Shown here piece after piece: positions 1 to 7,358 of a DNA stretch of 19,785 bases. The stretch is taken from positions 1-19,785 of the forward strand of contig NZ_UETR01000051.1 in assembly GCF_900491745.1 (NCBI RefSeq). Direction: 5' to 3'. Position 1 is the stretch's first letter; each line of letters starts with the position of its first letter. The position numbers and the translations under genes were made by a program. Source of the stretch: Amarolinea aalborgensis. GTDB taxonomy: Bacteria; Chloroflexota; Anaerolineae; SSC4; Amarolineaceae. The notes under the pieces are model-generated. The model ran no database searches. It saw nothing but the letters and a program-made list of their open reading frames with translations, and was not told where the DNA came from.

Positions 1-1161
1 CGCCTGAACGCGGCCAGCGGCGCGCCCTTCACGATCCAGGCCAGCACGGACCGGCGCGCGCGGCTGCCGGGCGCGGACTTCGTGGTGATCGCGGTCGAGG
101 TCAACCGCCTGCCGCTCTGGCGCCTGGACTGGGAAATTCCCCGCCGCCACGGCGTGCGCCACATCCTGGGCGAAAACGGCGGGCCGGGCGGTCTGCTGCA
201 TGCCCTGCGCACCGTTCCGCTCGTGCTGGAGATTGCGCGCGACATCGAGGCGCTCTGCCCGCACGCGCTGGTGATCAATTTTACCAACCCGCTCTCACGC
301 GTCTGCCTGGCTCTCAGCCGCTACACCTCGCTGCGCGTGGTCGGACTGTGCCATCAGATCGGCGCGGGCCTGGCGAACGTCGCACAGACGCTGGAAATGG
401 ATGAAGCCGAGATTGACCTGCAGGCCGCCGGCATCAATCATTTCACCTGGATCACCGCGCTGCACCATCGCCAGAGCGGCCTGGATCTCTACCCCGCTTT
501 CCGCACGCGGCTGGCGCAGCGCCCCGCGGCGTTCGAGCCGCTGTCCCGACGCCTGTATGATGCCTTTGGCCTCTTCCCTGCGAACGGCGATGACCACCTT
601 GGCGAGGAGATCGGCTGGGCGTGGGAGACTGACCCCCTGGCCGCAGACACGACCGCGGCCGCCGAACCAGCCCTCTTCCGCAGCCAGCAGGGTCTCAAGG
701 AAGTAACCGCTGCCGCCCTGGACGAAGCGTTACACGATGATGATGCCCTCACCGCGCTGCTCGAGCATCGTTCGGACGAACGGATCGTCCCCGTCATCTG
801 CGGGGTGCTGCACAACCGTCGCCAGGTCGAAATCGCCGTCAACGTGGTCAACCGCGGCGCGGTGCGCAACCTGCCCGAGTGGATGGTGGTCGAAGCGCCG
901 GCCGTGGTCAGTCGTGCCGGGGTGCAGCCGTTGGCCGTAGGCGATCTACCGGCCGGCTGCGCGGCCCTGCTGCAGCAGCGCAGCGCCATCGCCAGCCTGA
1001 CCGTGGAAGCTGCCGTGCACGGCGACCGCCAGGCGGCCCTGCAGGCGCTGCTGCTCGATCCCGTGGTCAACAGCTATACCGCCGCCGATGCACTGCTCAC
1101 GGAGCTGCTGGCGGCGCAAGCGCCTTATCTGCCGACCTTCGCCCGGCGCGCAGGAGCCTGA
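1..1161 (+). CDS. Glycoside hydrolase family 4 enzyme, 5' end missing
   Basis: The reading frame is open from the first base, so the start lies upstream and at least 386 residues are visible. GH4 enzymes cleave alpha- or beta-glycosides in the cytoplasm by an unusual redox mechanism needing NAD and a divalent metal. Visible family marks are the ENGGPGG loop, FTNPLSRV, GLCHQ with the metal-ligand cysteine (codon at 349-351), and GINHF with the metal-ligand histidine (439-441). A D-H-GE segment follows near 590-610, and the C-terminus has the usual end (SYTAAD to YLPTF). The missing part should be the N-terminal NAD-binding GxGS region, consistent with a family length of about 430-480 residues. 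Substrate cannot be decided; alpha-galactosidase or alpha-glucosidase is likely. The SMR-like gene starts 8 bases after the stop, so an operon is likely. Confidence 0.88.
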   Translation, partial: RLNAASGAPFTIQASTDRRARLPGADFVVIAVEVNRLPLWRLDWEIPRRHGVRHILGENGGPGGLLHALRTVPLVLEIARDIEALCPHALVINFTNPLSRVCLALSRYTSLRVVGLCHQIGAGLANVAQTLEMDEAEIDLQAAGINHFTWITALHHRQSGLDLYPAFRTRLAQRPAAFEPLSRRLYDAFGLFPANGDDHLGEEIGWAWETDPLAADTTAAAEPALFRSQQGLKEVTAAALDEALHDDDALTALLEHRSDERIVPVICGVLHNRRQVEIAVNVVNRGAVRNLPEWMVVEAPAVVSRAGVQPLAVGDLPAGCAALLQQRSAIASLTVEAAVHGDRQAALQALLLDPVVNSYTAADALLTELLAAQAPYLPTFARRAGA

Positions 1162-1169
1162 GGGGAGCC

Positions 1170-1514
1170 ATGTCCAAGCCGTGGTTGATGGCTTTCCTGG
1201 TGTTTGTCAACGTCGTGAGCACGGGCCTTTCGGTCGTTGCGTTCAAACATGCCGGTATGGCCTCACAGCCGCGCGGTTTCCTCTGGCAGCAGGTCTTGGG
1301 CAATTTTTGGGGCTTCGTCAGCGTGATCGCGTTCACGTTTCTGACCCGGCACCTGGCCCTGAATGTGGCTTACCCGGTCACGGTGGGGTTGGCGGTTCTG
1401 CTCGTGCAGTTGATCTTTGCGCGCCTCTATTTTGGCGAAGCAGCCACGCCAACCCAGATCGTGGGCGCGTTCCTCATCGCCGCGGGCATTGCGCTCGTGG
1501 CCGGCCGGCGGTAA
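1170..1514 (+). CDS. Small multidrug resistance (SMR)/EamA-like four-helix membrane protein
   Basis: The protein has 114 residues with four hydrophobic segments, at roughly 5-25, 36-57, 64-84 and 93-111. This is the size and topology of the SMR/EamA superfamily. The YPVTVGLAV stretch in helix 3 aligns with the YAIWSG region of SMR exporters, and the C-terminal GAFLIAAGIALV matches their last helix. The conserved helix-1 glutamate, which carries protons and drug in true SMR pumps, appears to be replaced by Asn13 (FVNVVSTG), so a multidrug efflux role is doubtful. The start at 1170 is chosen because a purine-rich GAGGGGAG lies just upstream and overlaps the end of the GH4 gene. It lies between two carbohydrate-type enzymes, so export or import of a sugar-derived metabolite or lipid is conceivable but unproven. 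Confidence 0.8.
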   Translation: MSKPWLMAFLVFVNVVSTGLSVVAFKHAGMASQPRGFLWQQVLGNFWGFVSVIAFTFLTRHLALNVAYPVTVGLAVLLVQLIFARLYFGEAATPTQIVGAFLIAAGIALVAGRR

Positions 1515-1556
1515 TGCCCGCGCCTCAACGGCGGTTTGGATTCATAGGAGATCTCC

Positions 1557-2792
1557 ATGCAAGCCATTGTCTTTCGTTACAGCCTGCCGCGCTTTGCCCT
1601 GGCGACCGCACTCGGCGCGCTGACGCCGCGCGCCTACGCCGGCCCGATCGCGCCCACATCCCTCGTGGATACGCCCGAACCGACGCTGCTCGCGGCCGAT
1701 TGGGCCATTGTGCGCACGGCGTTGTGCGGCATCTGCGGCAGCGACACCAAGCAGATTTATCTTGACGGCGCATTCGACAACCCGCTGACCTCGCTCATCT
1801 CGTTTCCCCACATCCTGGGGCATGAGATTGTAGGCGTCATCGAAGCGGTCGGGCCAGGCGTCACAACTCGTCGGGTGGGCGAGCGGGTGGCGATCAATCC
1901 GTGGCTCTCCTGCGGTCCACGCGGCATTCAACCACCGTGCGCCGCGTGCCAGCAGGGCCAGGTGACGCTGTGCGCGCATTTCACCGAAGGTCATTTGGCG
2001 CCGGGGATTCACCTGGGCAACTGCCGGACGGCCGGCGGCGGTTATGCGCCGCGGCTGGCCGCGCACGAATCGCAGTTGATCCCCATTCCCGACGCGGTCA
2101 GCTTCGAACAGGCAGTCCTCGCGGACCCTTTTGCCGTTAGCCTGCACGCGGTGCTCAAGGCCCCGCCCGCGCCCGGCGCCGCGGTGCTGGTTTATGGCTG
2201 CGGCACGTTGGGATTGTTAGCCATTGCTATCCTGCACGTTCTCTTTCCAAAAACGCACATCATGGCCATCGCCCGCTATGCGCACCAGGAGCAGATGGCG
2301 CGAACGCTGGGCGCACAGCAGATCATGCGCACACGCGAGTCCGCGCAGATCATCGAAACGATGGCCGAGTGGACGGGTGCGCCCATCTTGCGTACGCGGC
2401 AAGGTCAACCGTGGCTGCGCCAGGGTGTGGACGTCATCTATGATATGGTCGGTTCGCCCGAATCGTTGGCCGTGGGCGTGCGTGTGACCAACCCACGCGG
2501 CCGCATCGTCATCAGCGGCGTGGATCGGCCGGCGCGTTTCGAGTGGACGCCGCTCTACTTCAAAGAGCTGCAGCTGATCGGATCGAACGCATTTGGCGTG
2601 GAAGAATGGAACGGCGTGCACCAACACGCGATGGCGTTCTATTTGCAGTGGACGGCTGAGGGCCGATTCGATCTGGCTCCCATGATTACGCAGCGCTTCC
2701 GCTTGCCGCAGTATCAAGAGGCTTTTGTCACCGCGCATCGCAAAGGCGCGCACCAGGCGATCAAGGTCGTTTTCGATCTGGCTTCAGCCTGA
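1557..2792 (+). CDS. Zinc-binding medium-chain alcohol/polyol dehydrogenase
   Basis: The protein has 411 residues and belongs to the MDR superfamily, cytoplasmic NAD(P)-dependent dehydrogenases of alcohols, polyols or threonine. CGICGSD contains the catalytic-zinc cysteine (Cys60), and GHEIVG supplies His89 and Glu90. Cys119, Cys128, Cys131 and Cys139 form the structural zinc lobe. YGCGTLGLLA near residue 205 is the Rossmann glycine loop, and the C-terminal lobe ends normally. The ATG at 1557 follows AGGAGA at suitable distance. The first 45 residues are longer than usual, and the structural lobe has an insertion after its first cysteine. The gene lies 42 bases after the SMR-like gene and probably belongs to the same operon, which suggests oxidation of a sugar or polyol released by the GH4 enzyme. 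Its last 9 bases overlap the converging kinase gene. Confidence 0.88.
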   Translation: MQAIVFRYSLPRFALATALGALTPRAYAGPIAPTSLVDTPEPTLLAADWAIVRTALCGICGSDTKQIYLDGAFDNPLTSLISFPHILGHEIVGVIEAVGPGVTTRRVGERVAINPWLSCGPRGIQPPCAACQQGQVTLCAHFTEGHLAPGIHLGNCRTAGGGYAPRLAAHESQLIPIPDAVSFEQAVLADPFAVSLHAVLKAPPAPGAAVLVYGCGTLGLLAIAILHVLFPKTHIMAIARYAHQEQMARTLGAQQIMRTRESAQIIETMAEWTGAPILRTRQGQPWLRQGVDVIYDMVGSPESLAVGVRVTNPRGRIVISGVDRPARFEWTPLYFKELQLIGSNAFGVEEWNGVHQHAMAFYLQWTAEGRFDLAPMITQRFRLPQYQEAFVTAHRKGAHQAIKVVFDLASA

Positions 2793-3968
2793 GTCTTCGT
2801 CTGCAATGAGAAAGGTGACAAAGAAGGTGGTGCCGCGTCCGACCGCGCTTTCAAGCCAGATACGACCGCCATGCAGTTCGATCAAACCGCGCGCAATGTG
2901 TAATCCCAGGCCGGTGCCGGCTTCGCTCGTCAGATACGCGCTTTCGGCGCGGAAAAAGCGATTGAACAGTCTCAGTTGATCGTTGGCCGAAATTCCCACC
3001 CCAGTGTCGCTAACGGCTAACAGCGCAAACCCAGGCTCGGCCGCCAACGCCAGGTTAATGCTGATATGACCTCCGCGTGCCGTGTACTTGCAGGCATTGT
3101 CAAGCAGATTGCCGATGATCTGAAGGGTCCGCATGCGGTCGCACAAAACCGGCGGTAGATCAGGCGCGATGGTCATCTCGATGACCTGCTCTTTGGCCTC
3201 GAGCTGGGGCATCATTTCGGTGACGACTTTCTGAACCAGCAGCGGCAGCGCAGAGGGAACCAGGATCAACTCCACCCGGCCGGCCTCCAGGCGCGTCGCA
3301 TCGAGCAAGTTGCTGGTGATCGAAATGAGGTGTTTCACGCTGCTTTCAATAATATGAAGGGCTTCTTCCTGAGCCTGAGATAGAGCGCCGAACATGCCCT
3401 CCAGGAGCATCTCCAGATAACCGTTGATTGACGTGAGCGGCGAGCGCAGTTCGTGCGCCGCAATCGAAACGAACATGGATTTCATCTCATCCATGCGTTT
3501 CAACTCCGCGTTGAAGCTGGCCAGGTGCTGGTTTTGGCGCAGCAGCTGATCGCGCAGCAGGCGCAGCTCATTTCGTTGTTGAACCAGGTGCTGACCCGTT
3601 TCGCCCACAGACGTATTGTCTTCCAAGAGGTGCACCAGGCCGTTGATTTGGCCGGCGGCGTCACGGTGCGGCAGATTGATCAAGTTGAGATAAAGGGTCC
3701 TTTCCTCACCGTCACGGTTTAGCCACGACAGTTCGAAGCGCGGTTGGCGCCCGGCCAGGATATTGTCCATCTCTTGCTCGCTGCCGATCAACTCCGGCAC
3801 CAGGTCGTACACGGACAATCCGACACAGTCCTTGTCTGCACATCCAAACAGAGACAACTCACCGCCCAACCGCACGACGCGCAGAGCCGCATCGCTCATG
3901 GCATAGGCCAGGCGGCGCTCTTGAAACAACAAATGTGCGATGCTAATATCGAGTTCGTTGTTGATCAT
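2784..3968 (-). CDS. Soluble PAS-domain sensor histidine kinase
   Basis: The protein has 394 residues and no membrane segment, so it is cytoplasmic. Order of parts: a PAS-like domain (about 15-118), a coiled coil (about 125-165), a HisKA dimerisation domain with AHELRSPLTS and phospho-accepting His172, then a HATPase domain. The latter has N-box NLLDNACKYT (287-296), G1 DTGVGI (321-326) and G2 GTGLGL (351-356). It should autophosphorylate and donate phosphate to a response regulator; the regulator at the head of the same operon is the obvious partner. It is the last gene of the operon, and the GTPase gene ends 11 bases before its ATG. No strong ribosome-binding site is seen, so translation may depend on coupling. 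What the PAS domain senses is unknown; a direct input from the GTPase is possible. Confidence 0.92.
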   Translation of the reverse strand: MINNELDISIAHLLFQERRLAYAMSDAALRVVRLGGELSLFGCADKDCVGLSVYDLVPELIGSEQEMDNILAGRQPRFELSWLNRDGEERTLYLNLINLPHRDAAGQINGLVHLLEDNTSVGETGQHLVQQRNELRLLRDQLLRQNQHLASFNAELKRMDEMKSMFVSIAAHELRSPLTSINGYLEMLLEGMFGALSQAQEEALHIIESSVKHLISITSNLLDATRLEAGRVELILVPSALPLLVQKVVTEMMPQLEAKEQVIEMTIAPDLPPVLCDRMRTLQIIGNLLDNACKYTARGGHISINLALAAEPGFALLAVSDTGVGISANDQLRLFNRFFRAESAYLTSEAGTGLGLHIARGLIELHGGRIWLESAVGRGTTFFVTFLIADEDSG

Positions 3969-3979
3969 GTTGCTGGCGC

Positions 3980-4495
3980 CTACGCGAGCATGGCGCGACC
4001 CAGGTGGCGAAAAACGGATTCAACCTCTACGCCGCTGCGGGCGCTGGTCAGATACCACGGAAAATGGTTTTCGTTTGCCAGGGCTTCGATCTGCGATGGC
4101 TGCAACAGGCGTTGGTCGAGCAAGTCGCACTTGTTTCCAGCAATCACAATGGGCGTAGATGGGCTGACGGAGGCAAGGTCTCGCAGATAGACATGGAGGC
4201 TGTCAAGCGTGGACGGCCGGGTCAAATCGCAAACAAAAATGGCTCCGGCTGTGCCGCGCAGATAGCTGGCCCGCACGCGGTCGAATTCCTCACTGCCCGC
4301 CAGATCCCAGAGCATCATGGTCATTTCGATCATCTCCTCCTGGCGCGGAATCACGACCGTCTTACGGCTTACTTTGACGCCGACAGTGCTCAAATAGCGA
4401 TCATCGAACAGATCATACACAAAACGGCGCACCAGGCTCGTTTTGCCCACGCCAAAATCACCCAGAAGGCAGACTTTCTTGCTCACGACGTTCAT
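3980..4495 (-). CDS. Ras-like small GTPase
   Basis: The protein has 171 residues and is a single G domain of the Ras/Rab/MglA-like type. The P-loop is GDFGVGKTS (12-20), the switch I threonine is probably Thr37, and switch II is DLAGSEEF (64-71). G4 is NKCD (121-124) and G5 is SA (151-152). The position of the catalytic Gln61 of Ras is Ser68 here, suggesting slow intrinsic GTP hydrolysis or dependence on a partner. No lipidation motif is present. The ATG overlaps the stop of the upstream roadblock/SH3b gene (ATGA), so the two are likely translationally coupled and made in proportion. Bacterial proteins of this class act as molecular switches with roadblock/LC7 partners, and the upstream gene appears to encode such a domain. 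Confidence 0.93.
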   Translation of the reverse strand: MNVVSKKVCLLGDFGVGKTSLVRRFVYDLFDDRYLSTVGVKVSRKTVVIPRQEEMIEMTMMLWDLAGSEEFDRVRASYLRGTAGAIFVCDLTRPSTLDSLHVYLRDLASVSPSTPIVIAGNKCDLLDQRLLQPSQIEALANENHFPWYLTSARSGVEVESVFRHLGRAMLA

Positions 4496-5913
4496 GATGG
4501 CAATCCTTGGCGCTCAAGCCAATTCAGAGGGGGCAACGTCAATCCAGGGGATTCTGCCGGCGCCTGGCGAGACATGGGTGGCTGCACACCGCTCGGCTCG
4601 TCGAGCGCCAGAAAACCAGCAAACACCCAGCCAGGGAGGCCGCTGCTCGAACAACAGATATAGTACCAGGTATTTGTTTCGTTGCGTTTCAGGATCTCGA
4701 CACGCTGACCACGACTAATACTGCCGATGACTGCATAGTTCGGACCTGGACCTCGACGCACGTTCTGCAGCGCCACCGTTGATCGCGCAAACACCTGCGG
4801 CGTCGGCGTTGTTGTGGGCGTGGCAGTCGTCGTGGGGGTCACGGTGGCTGTGGGAACAGCGGTCGGGGTTAGCGACGGGGTGGCTGTCGGGGGCAAGGGA
4901 GGCGTCACCTCGATGTAGATCACCGTCGGTTTCGATAGATTGTTTGCCCACTGGGCTACGGCTCGCGCCGCCGCACAGGTCAAGACCAGGCACAGGCCCA
5001 CCGCGACAAGGGCGCCGATTAGGATACGCTTCTGGCCGCTCGTCAAACCCCGTGACGGGGTTGGCGTTGGCGCGTCCGGGGTGAAGAGCGACCGCAGGGG
5101 AGTCTCCACCGGGGCCAGCGGCGAGGCATCGCCATCGTAATCGCGCAACACTTCTTCGTACTGATTCTGAATGTCAATCAGCAGGCTGCGCATCTGGGCG
5201 CGAAAGCCTGGCGGCTCAATGCCATCTACGACGACCGCCAGATAAACATGCTGCACGGCTTCGATCACAATCCGACGATCGCCGTACTGAATCTCGTCCA
5301 GTTCTCTATCGTTGACCGCGCCAAAAGCGTCCTGCGCAAAATCGCGGATGGCGGTCAGCATACCGCTGATGACGTCAGAATCGCGCAGCTCAGCGGGTTG
5401 AGGCGATGCATACCAGAGCAGCAGGCCCGTCGGTCGCTGGATCAAGAAAATCTCGGCGACAGTAAATGGCAATGCCTGGCGCAGCACCATTTCACCGTCG
5501 GACACGCCGCCCAGGCGGGCGCGTACGCGCCCCAACACCGCGCTGGGGGTCAGCGACGTGCGCATCTGGGCGTCCACACTGCGCGCCAGGTCGCGGATCG
5601 CTTCACTGACCGCGCGCACCACGACCTGGCCCATGATCGGATAGAGGGCCTCGATCATTTCGGCGCGTGCGTCGCGAATCTTCTGTCGCAGAACATCACC
5701 CAATACCGGCATCAGAAGCGCAATGAGCGCCTCCTTGTCGGTGACTTGCCGCTCCAGATCGGCGACCTGTTTGGCTAGATCATCGCTTCGCTCACGTTCG
5801 GCGCGCAGCAAAATCTCGCGCAGATCATCGGCCGAGGTGTCTGGCGACGCCGGCTGGTCAAGCGGCAGCCCGCCCGAGAGGCCCGTGTGACCCTGCTCAG
5901 ACGAGAAGGCCAT
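4492..5913 (-). CDS. Membrane-anchored coiled-coil/roadblock-like protein with external SH3b domain
   Basis: The protein has 473 residues. Parts in order: a flexible N-terminus; a coiled coil (about 30-65); a conserved helical region (about 75-125, rich in DLARSVD-type repeats); and an alpha/beta region (about 140-255) that looks like a roadblock/longin-type domain (IFLIQRPTGLLLWY to VYLAVVV). One transmembrane helix follows (about 296-315), then a Pro/Thr-rich linker (about 337-373) and a bacterial SH3 domain (about 380-437). With basic GQKR before the helix and no signal peptide, the N-terminal two thirds should be cytoplasmic and the SH3b external, where it may bind cell wall. A TTG at 5922 could also start the gene; the ATG at 5913 is preferred because a weak GTGAG lies about 11 bases before it. 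The roadblock call is by eye and needs a profile search. Confidence 0.8.
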   Translation of the reverse strand: MAFSSEQGHTGLSGGLPLDQPASPDTSADDLREILLRAERERSDDLAKQVADLERQVTDKEALIALLMPVLGDVLRQKIRDARAEMIEALYPIMGQVVVRAVSEAIRDLARSVDAQMRTSLTPSAVLGRVRARLGGVSDGEMVLRQALPFTVAEIFLIQRPTGLLLWYASPQPAELRDSDVISGMLTAIRDFAQDAFGAVNDRELDEIQYGDRRIVIEAVQHVYLAVVVDGIEPPGFRAQMRSLLIDIQNQYEEVLRDYDGDASPLAPVETPLRSLFTPDAPTPTPSRGLTSGQKRILIGALVAVGLCLVLTCAAARAVAQWANNLSKPTVIYIEVTPPLPPTATPSLTPTAVPTATVTPTTTATPTTTPTPQVFARSTVALQNVRRGPGPNYAVIGSISRGQRVEILKRNETNTWYYICCSSSGLPGWVFAGFLALDEPSGVQPPMSRQAPAESPGLTLPPLNWLERQGLPS

Positions 5914-5939
5914 CGCCGGCAAGACTCACAAGGTTGCCA

Positions 5940-6335
5940 TTACTCACTGGGAACCAGGCCGTGCAGAAGTTCGGCCAGAGACCCGCCAGTCTTCAGGTGC
6001 GTGCCGAGGTTGACAAACAACTCGCCCAATGCGGCGCGATCCGCCTTCTCGAACGACAGGGCCTGAGCGGTTTGGCGCAGCTCGGTGCGCACGTCCTCAT
6101 CGCCCTGGCGCAGATCGCGGCGGACGGCCTGGATGCGCTTGTTTTGCTCACCATCCTGGTCGGCCAACTGCTCGGTCAGGCGGTCAATTTCCTGCTGCAA
6201 TCGCTCGGCATCACGCTGCAAGGCCTGAAAACGCTGCTCGTAGTCACGAATCTGGGGACCAAAGATGATGTCGCGAATGCGATCCACTTCTTGGGGAGTG
6301 CTGGCGGCGGATGGCTGGACTGGCTTCTGGGTCAT
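5940..6335 (-). CDS. Small coiled-coil protein of the signalling operon
   Basis: The protein has 131 residues, is soluble and strongly charged. A VDRIRDIIFGPQIRDYEQRF segment (about 17-36) opens a long heptad-like coiled coil (about 35-95). A shorter helical tail ends in LAELLHGL. No enzyme motif is seen. The ATG at 6335 is chosen because GAGGAG stands 6 bases upstream; a longer reading frame reaching 6401 lacks such a site. The gene lies 46 bases after the response-regulator gene and its stop is 26 bases before the roadblock/SH3b start. From memory, similar RIRDIIFG coiled-coil proteins accompany Ras-like GTPase/roadblock genes in cyanobacteria and Chloroflexota. A scaffold or partner for the coiled coil of the next protein is the most likely role, which is inference. 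Confidence 0.8.
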   Translation of the reverse strand: MTQKPVQPSAASTPQEVDRIRDIIFGPQIRDYEQRFQALQRDAERLQQEIDRLTEQLADQDGEQNKRIQAVRRDLRQGDEDVRTELRQTAQALSFEKADRAALGELFVNLGTHLKTGGSLAELLHGLVPSE

Positions 6336-6381
6336 GAGATTCTCCTCAGACAAAAATGATGATGGGCCATCAAGATGACCG

Positions 6382-7122
6382 CTACGATGACGCGAATGCA
6401 CAGGTTGGTTGCTGTGGAAAGCTGTAGCCTTGCCCGCGTTCAGTCACGATGTAAACCGGTTTCGTAGGGAGCGCTTCAATCTTCTGGCGGAGACGATAAA
6501 CATGCACCCGCAAGGTATCTTCAAAAACCTCATCAAGCGGCCACAGGCGGCGCAACATGAAATCAGTCGAGACCGTATGGCCGGCGTTGCGCATCAAAAT
6601 GAAGAGTATCTTGGCCTCTGTGGGAGTCAGGGCCACGACCTGGCCCTGTACGATCGCCTGTTGGTGCGCAAAATCAACCGCCAGGCGCTCATCAATTTGA
6701 ATGACCGGGTCGAGCGCGTAGGCAAAATCGCCGATACGGCGTAACACCCGTTCAACGCGGGCGACCAGTTCGCGCGGGCTAAATGGCTTGGTGACATAGT
6801 CTTCAGCGAAATGCTGAATTCCGCGGATAACGGTTTCTTCTTCATCAACCGCCGTCAACAGAATGACGGGCAGATCGCTGAACTGCTGCACTGTTTTGCA
6901 GAATTCAAACCCATTCATGCCCGGCATGTTAATGTCCACGATCGCCAGGTGAGGCAAGCCAATCTGGGCGATGACATTGAGCGCGGCTTGCCCGGACGGC
7001 GCCGTCACCACGTCATAGCCAACATACTCCAAACGATCCTTGACCAGGCGCACAATGGCTGGATCATCGTCAACCACGAGGATACGTCGGGTGCGGTCTA
7101 GTGAGCGCTCTTCGATACTCAT
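6382..7122 (-). CDS. OmpR/PhoB-family response regulator
   Basis: The protein has 246 residues. The receiver domain (about 12-125) shows the acidic pocket VDDD (17-20), phospho-acceptor Asp63 in VDINMPG, the switch threonine in LLTA (Thr90) and Lys112 in TKPF. The C-terminal winged helix (about 145-240) has the usual TPTEAKILFILMRNAG start and a RVHVYRLRQKIE recognition-helix region, so it binds DNA as a transcription factor. The ATG at 7122 has GGGGTGA about 9 bases upstream. It is the first gene of a five-gene operon ending with a histidine kinase, which is the expected phosphodonor. Having the regulator first and the kinase last, separated by GTPase-pathway genes, suggests that one signalling route links them. 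Confidence 0.93.
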   Translation of the reverse strand: MSIEERSLDRTRRILVVDDDPAIVRLVKDRLEYVGYDVVTAPSGQAALNVIAQIGLPHLAIVDINMPGMNGFEFCKTVQQFSDLPVILLTAVDEEETVIRGIQHFAEDYVTKPFSPRELVARVERVLRRIGDFAYALDPVIQIDERLAVDFAHQQAIVQGQVVALTPTEAKILFILMRNAGHTVSTDFMLRRLWPLDEVFEDTLRVHVYRLRQKIEALPTKPVYIVTERGQGYSFPQQPTCAFASS

Positions 7123-7142
7123 GTTGATGTGTCACCCCAGTC

Positions 7143-7171
7143 CTCGGCTGCGCGGATGAAAGGGAGCCGAG
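7143..7171. promoter_or_regulatory. 7-bp inverted repeat in the leader of the response-regulator operon
   Basis: The arms CTCGGCT (7143-7149) and AGCCGAG (7165-7171) are perfectly complementary around a 15-base centre. They sit 21-49 bases upstream of the response-regulator ATG and downstream of the predicted promoter. This could be an operator for the regulator itself or a leader hairpin. No poly-T follows on the minus strand, so it is not an intrinsic terminator. Confidence 0.3.
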
Positions 7172-7302
7172 TCCGGCCAAGATCAAGAAAACTGGTCAGA
7201 AGCGTACCAAAGCATGACCCCAATCAGTGGTCTTATGAAGGGGGAACTACATGACGATAGCCAAGCCTATCTGCCGTGTTGAGTCAGCAAACGACTACCG
7301 TC

Positions 7303-7331
7303 ATTTTAACATGCGAGCGTTATTTGAGCAA
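7303..7331 (-). promoter_or_regulatory. Candidate promoter of the signalling operon
   Basis: On the minus strand, TTGCTC (7331-7326) is followed after exactly 17 bases by TAAAAT (7308-7303). A TG one base before the -10 box makes it an extended -10 element. The predicted start near 7296 gives a leader of about 170 bases before the response-regulator ATG. The promoter lies between the aminopeptidase stop and this operon, so the five signalling genes probably have their own transcript. Confidence 0.42.
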
Positions 7332-7358
7332 CTCATTATGGCGTTACGGGTGCATGCC

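Noticed and set aside
6336..6401. N-terminal extension of the small coiled-coil protein
   Set aside because: The extension would overlap the end of the response-regulator gene and lacks a ribosome-binding site, while the ATG at 6335 has GAGGAG.
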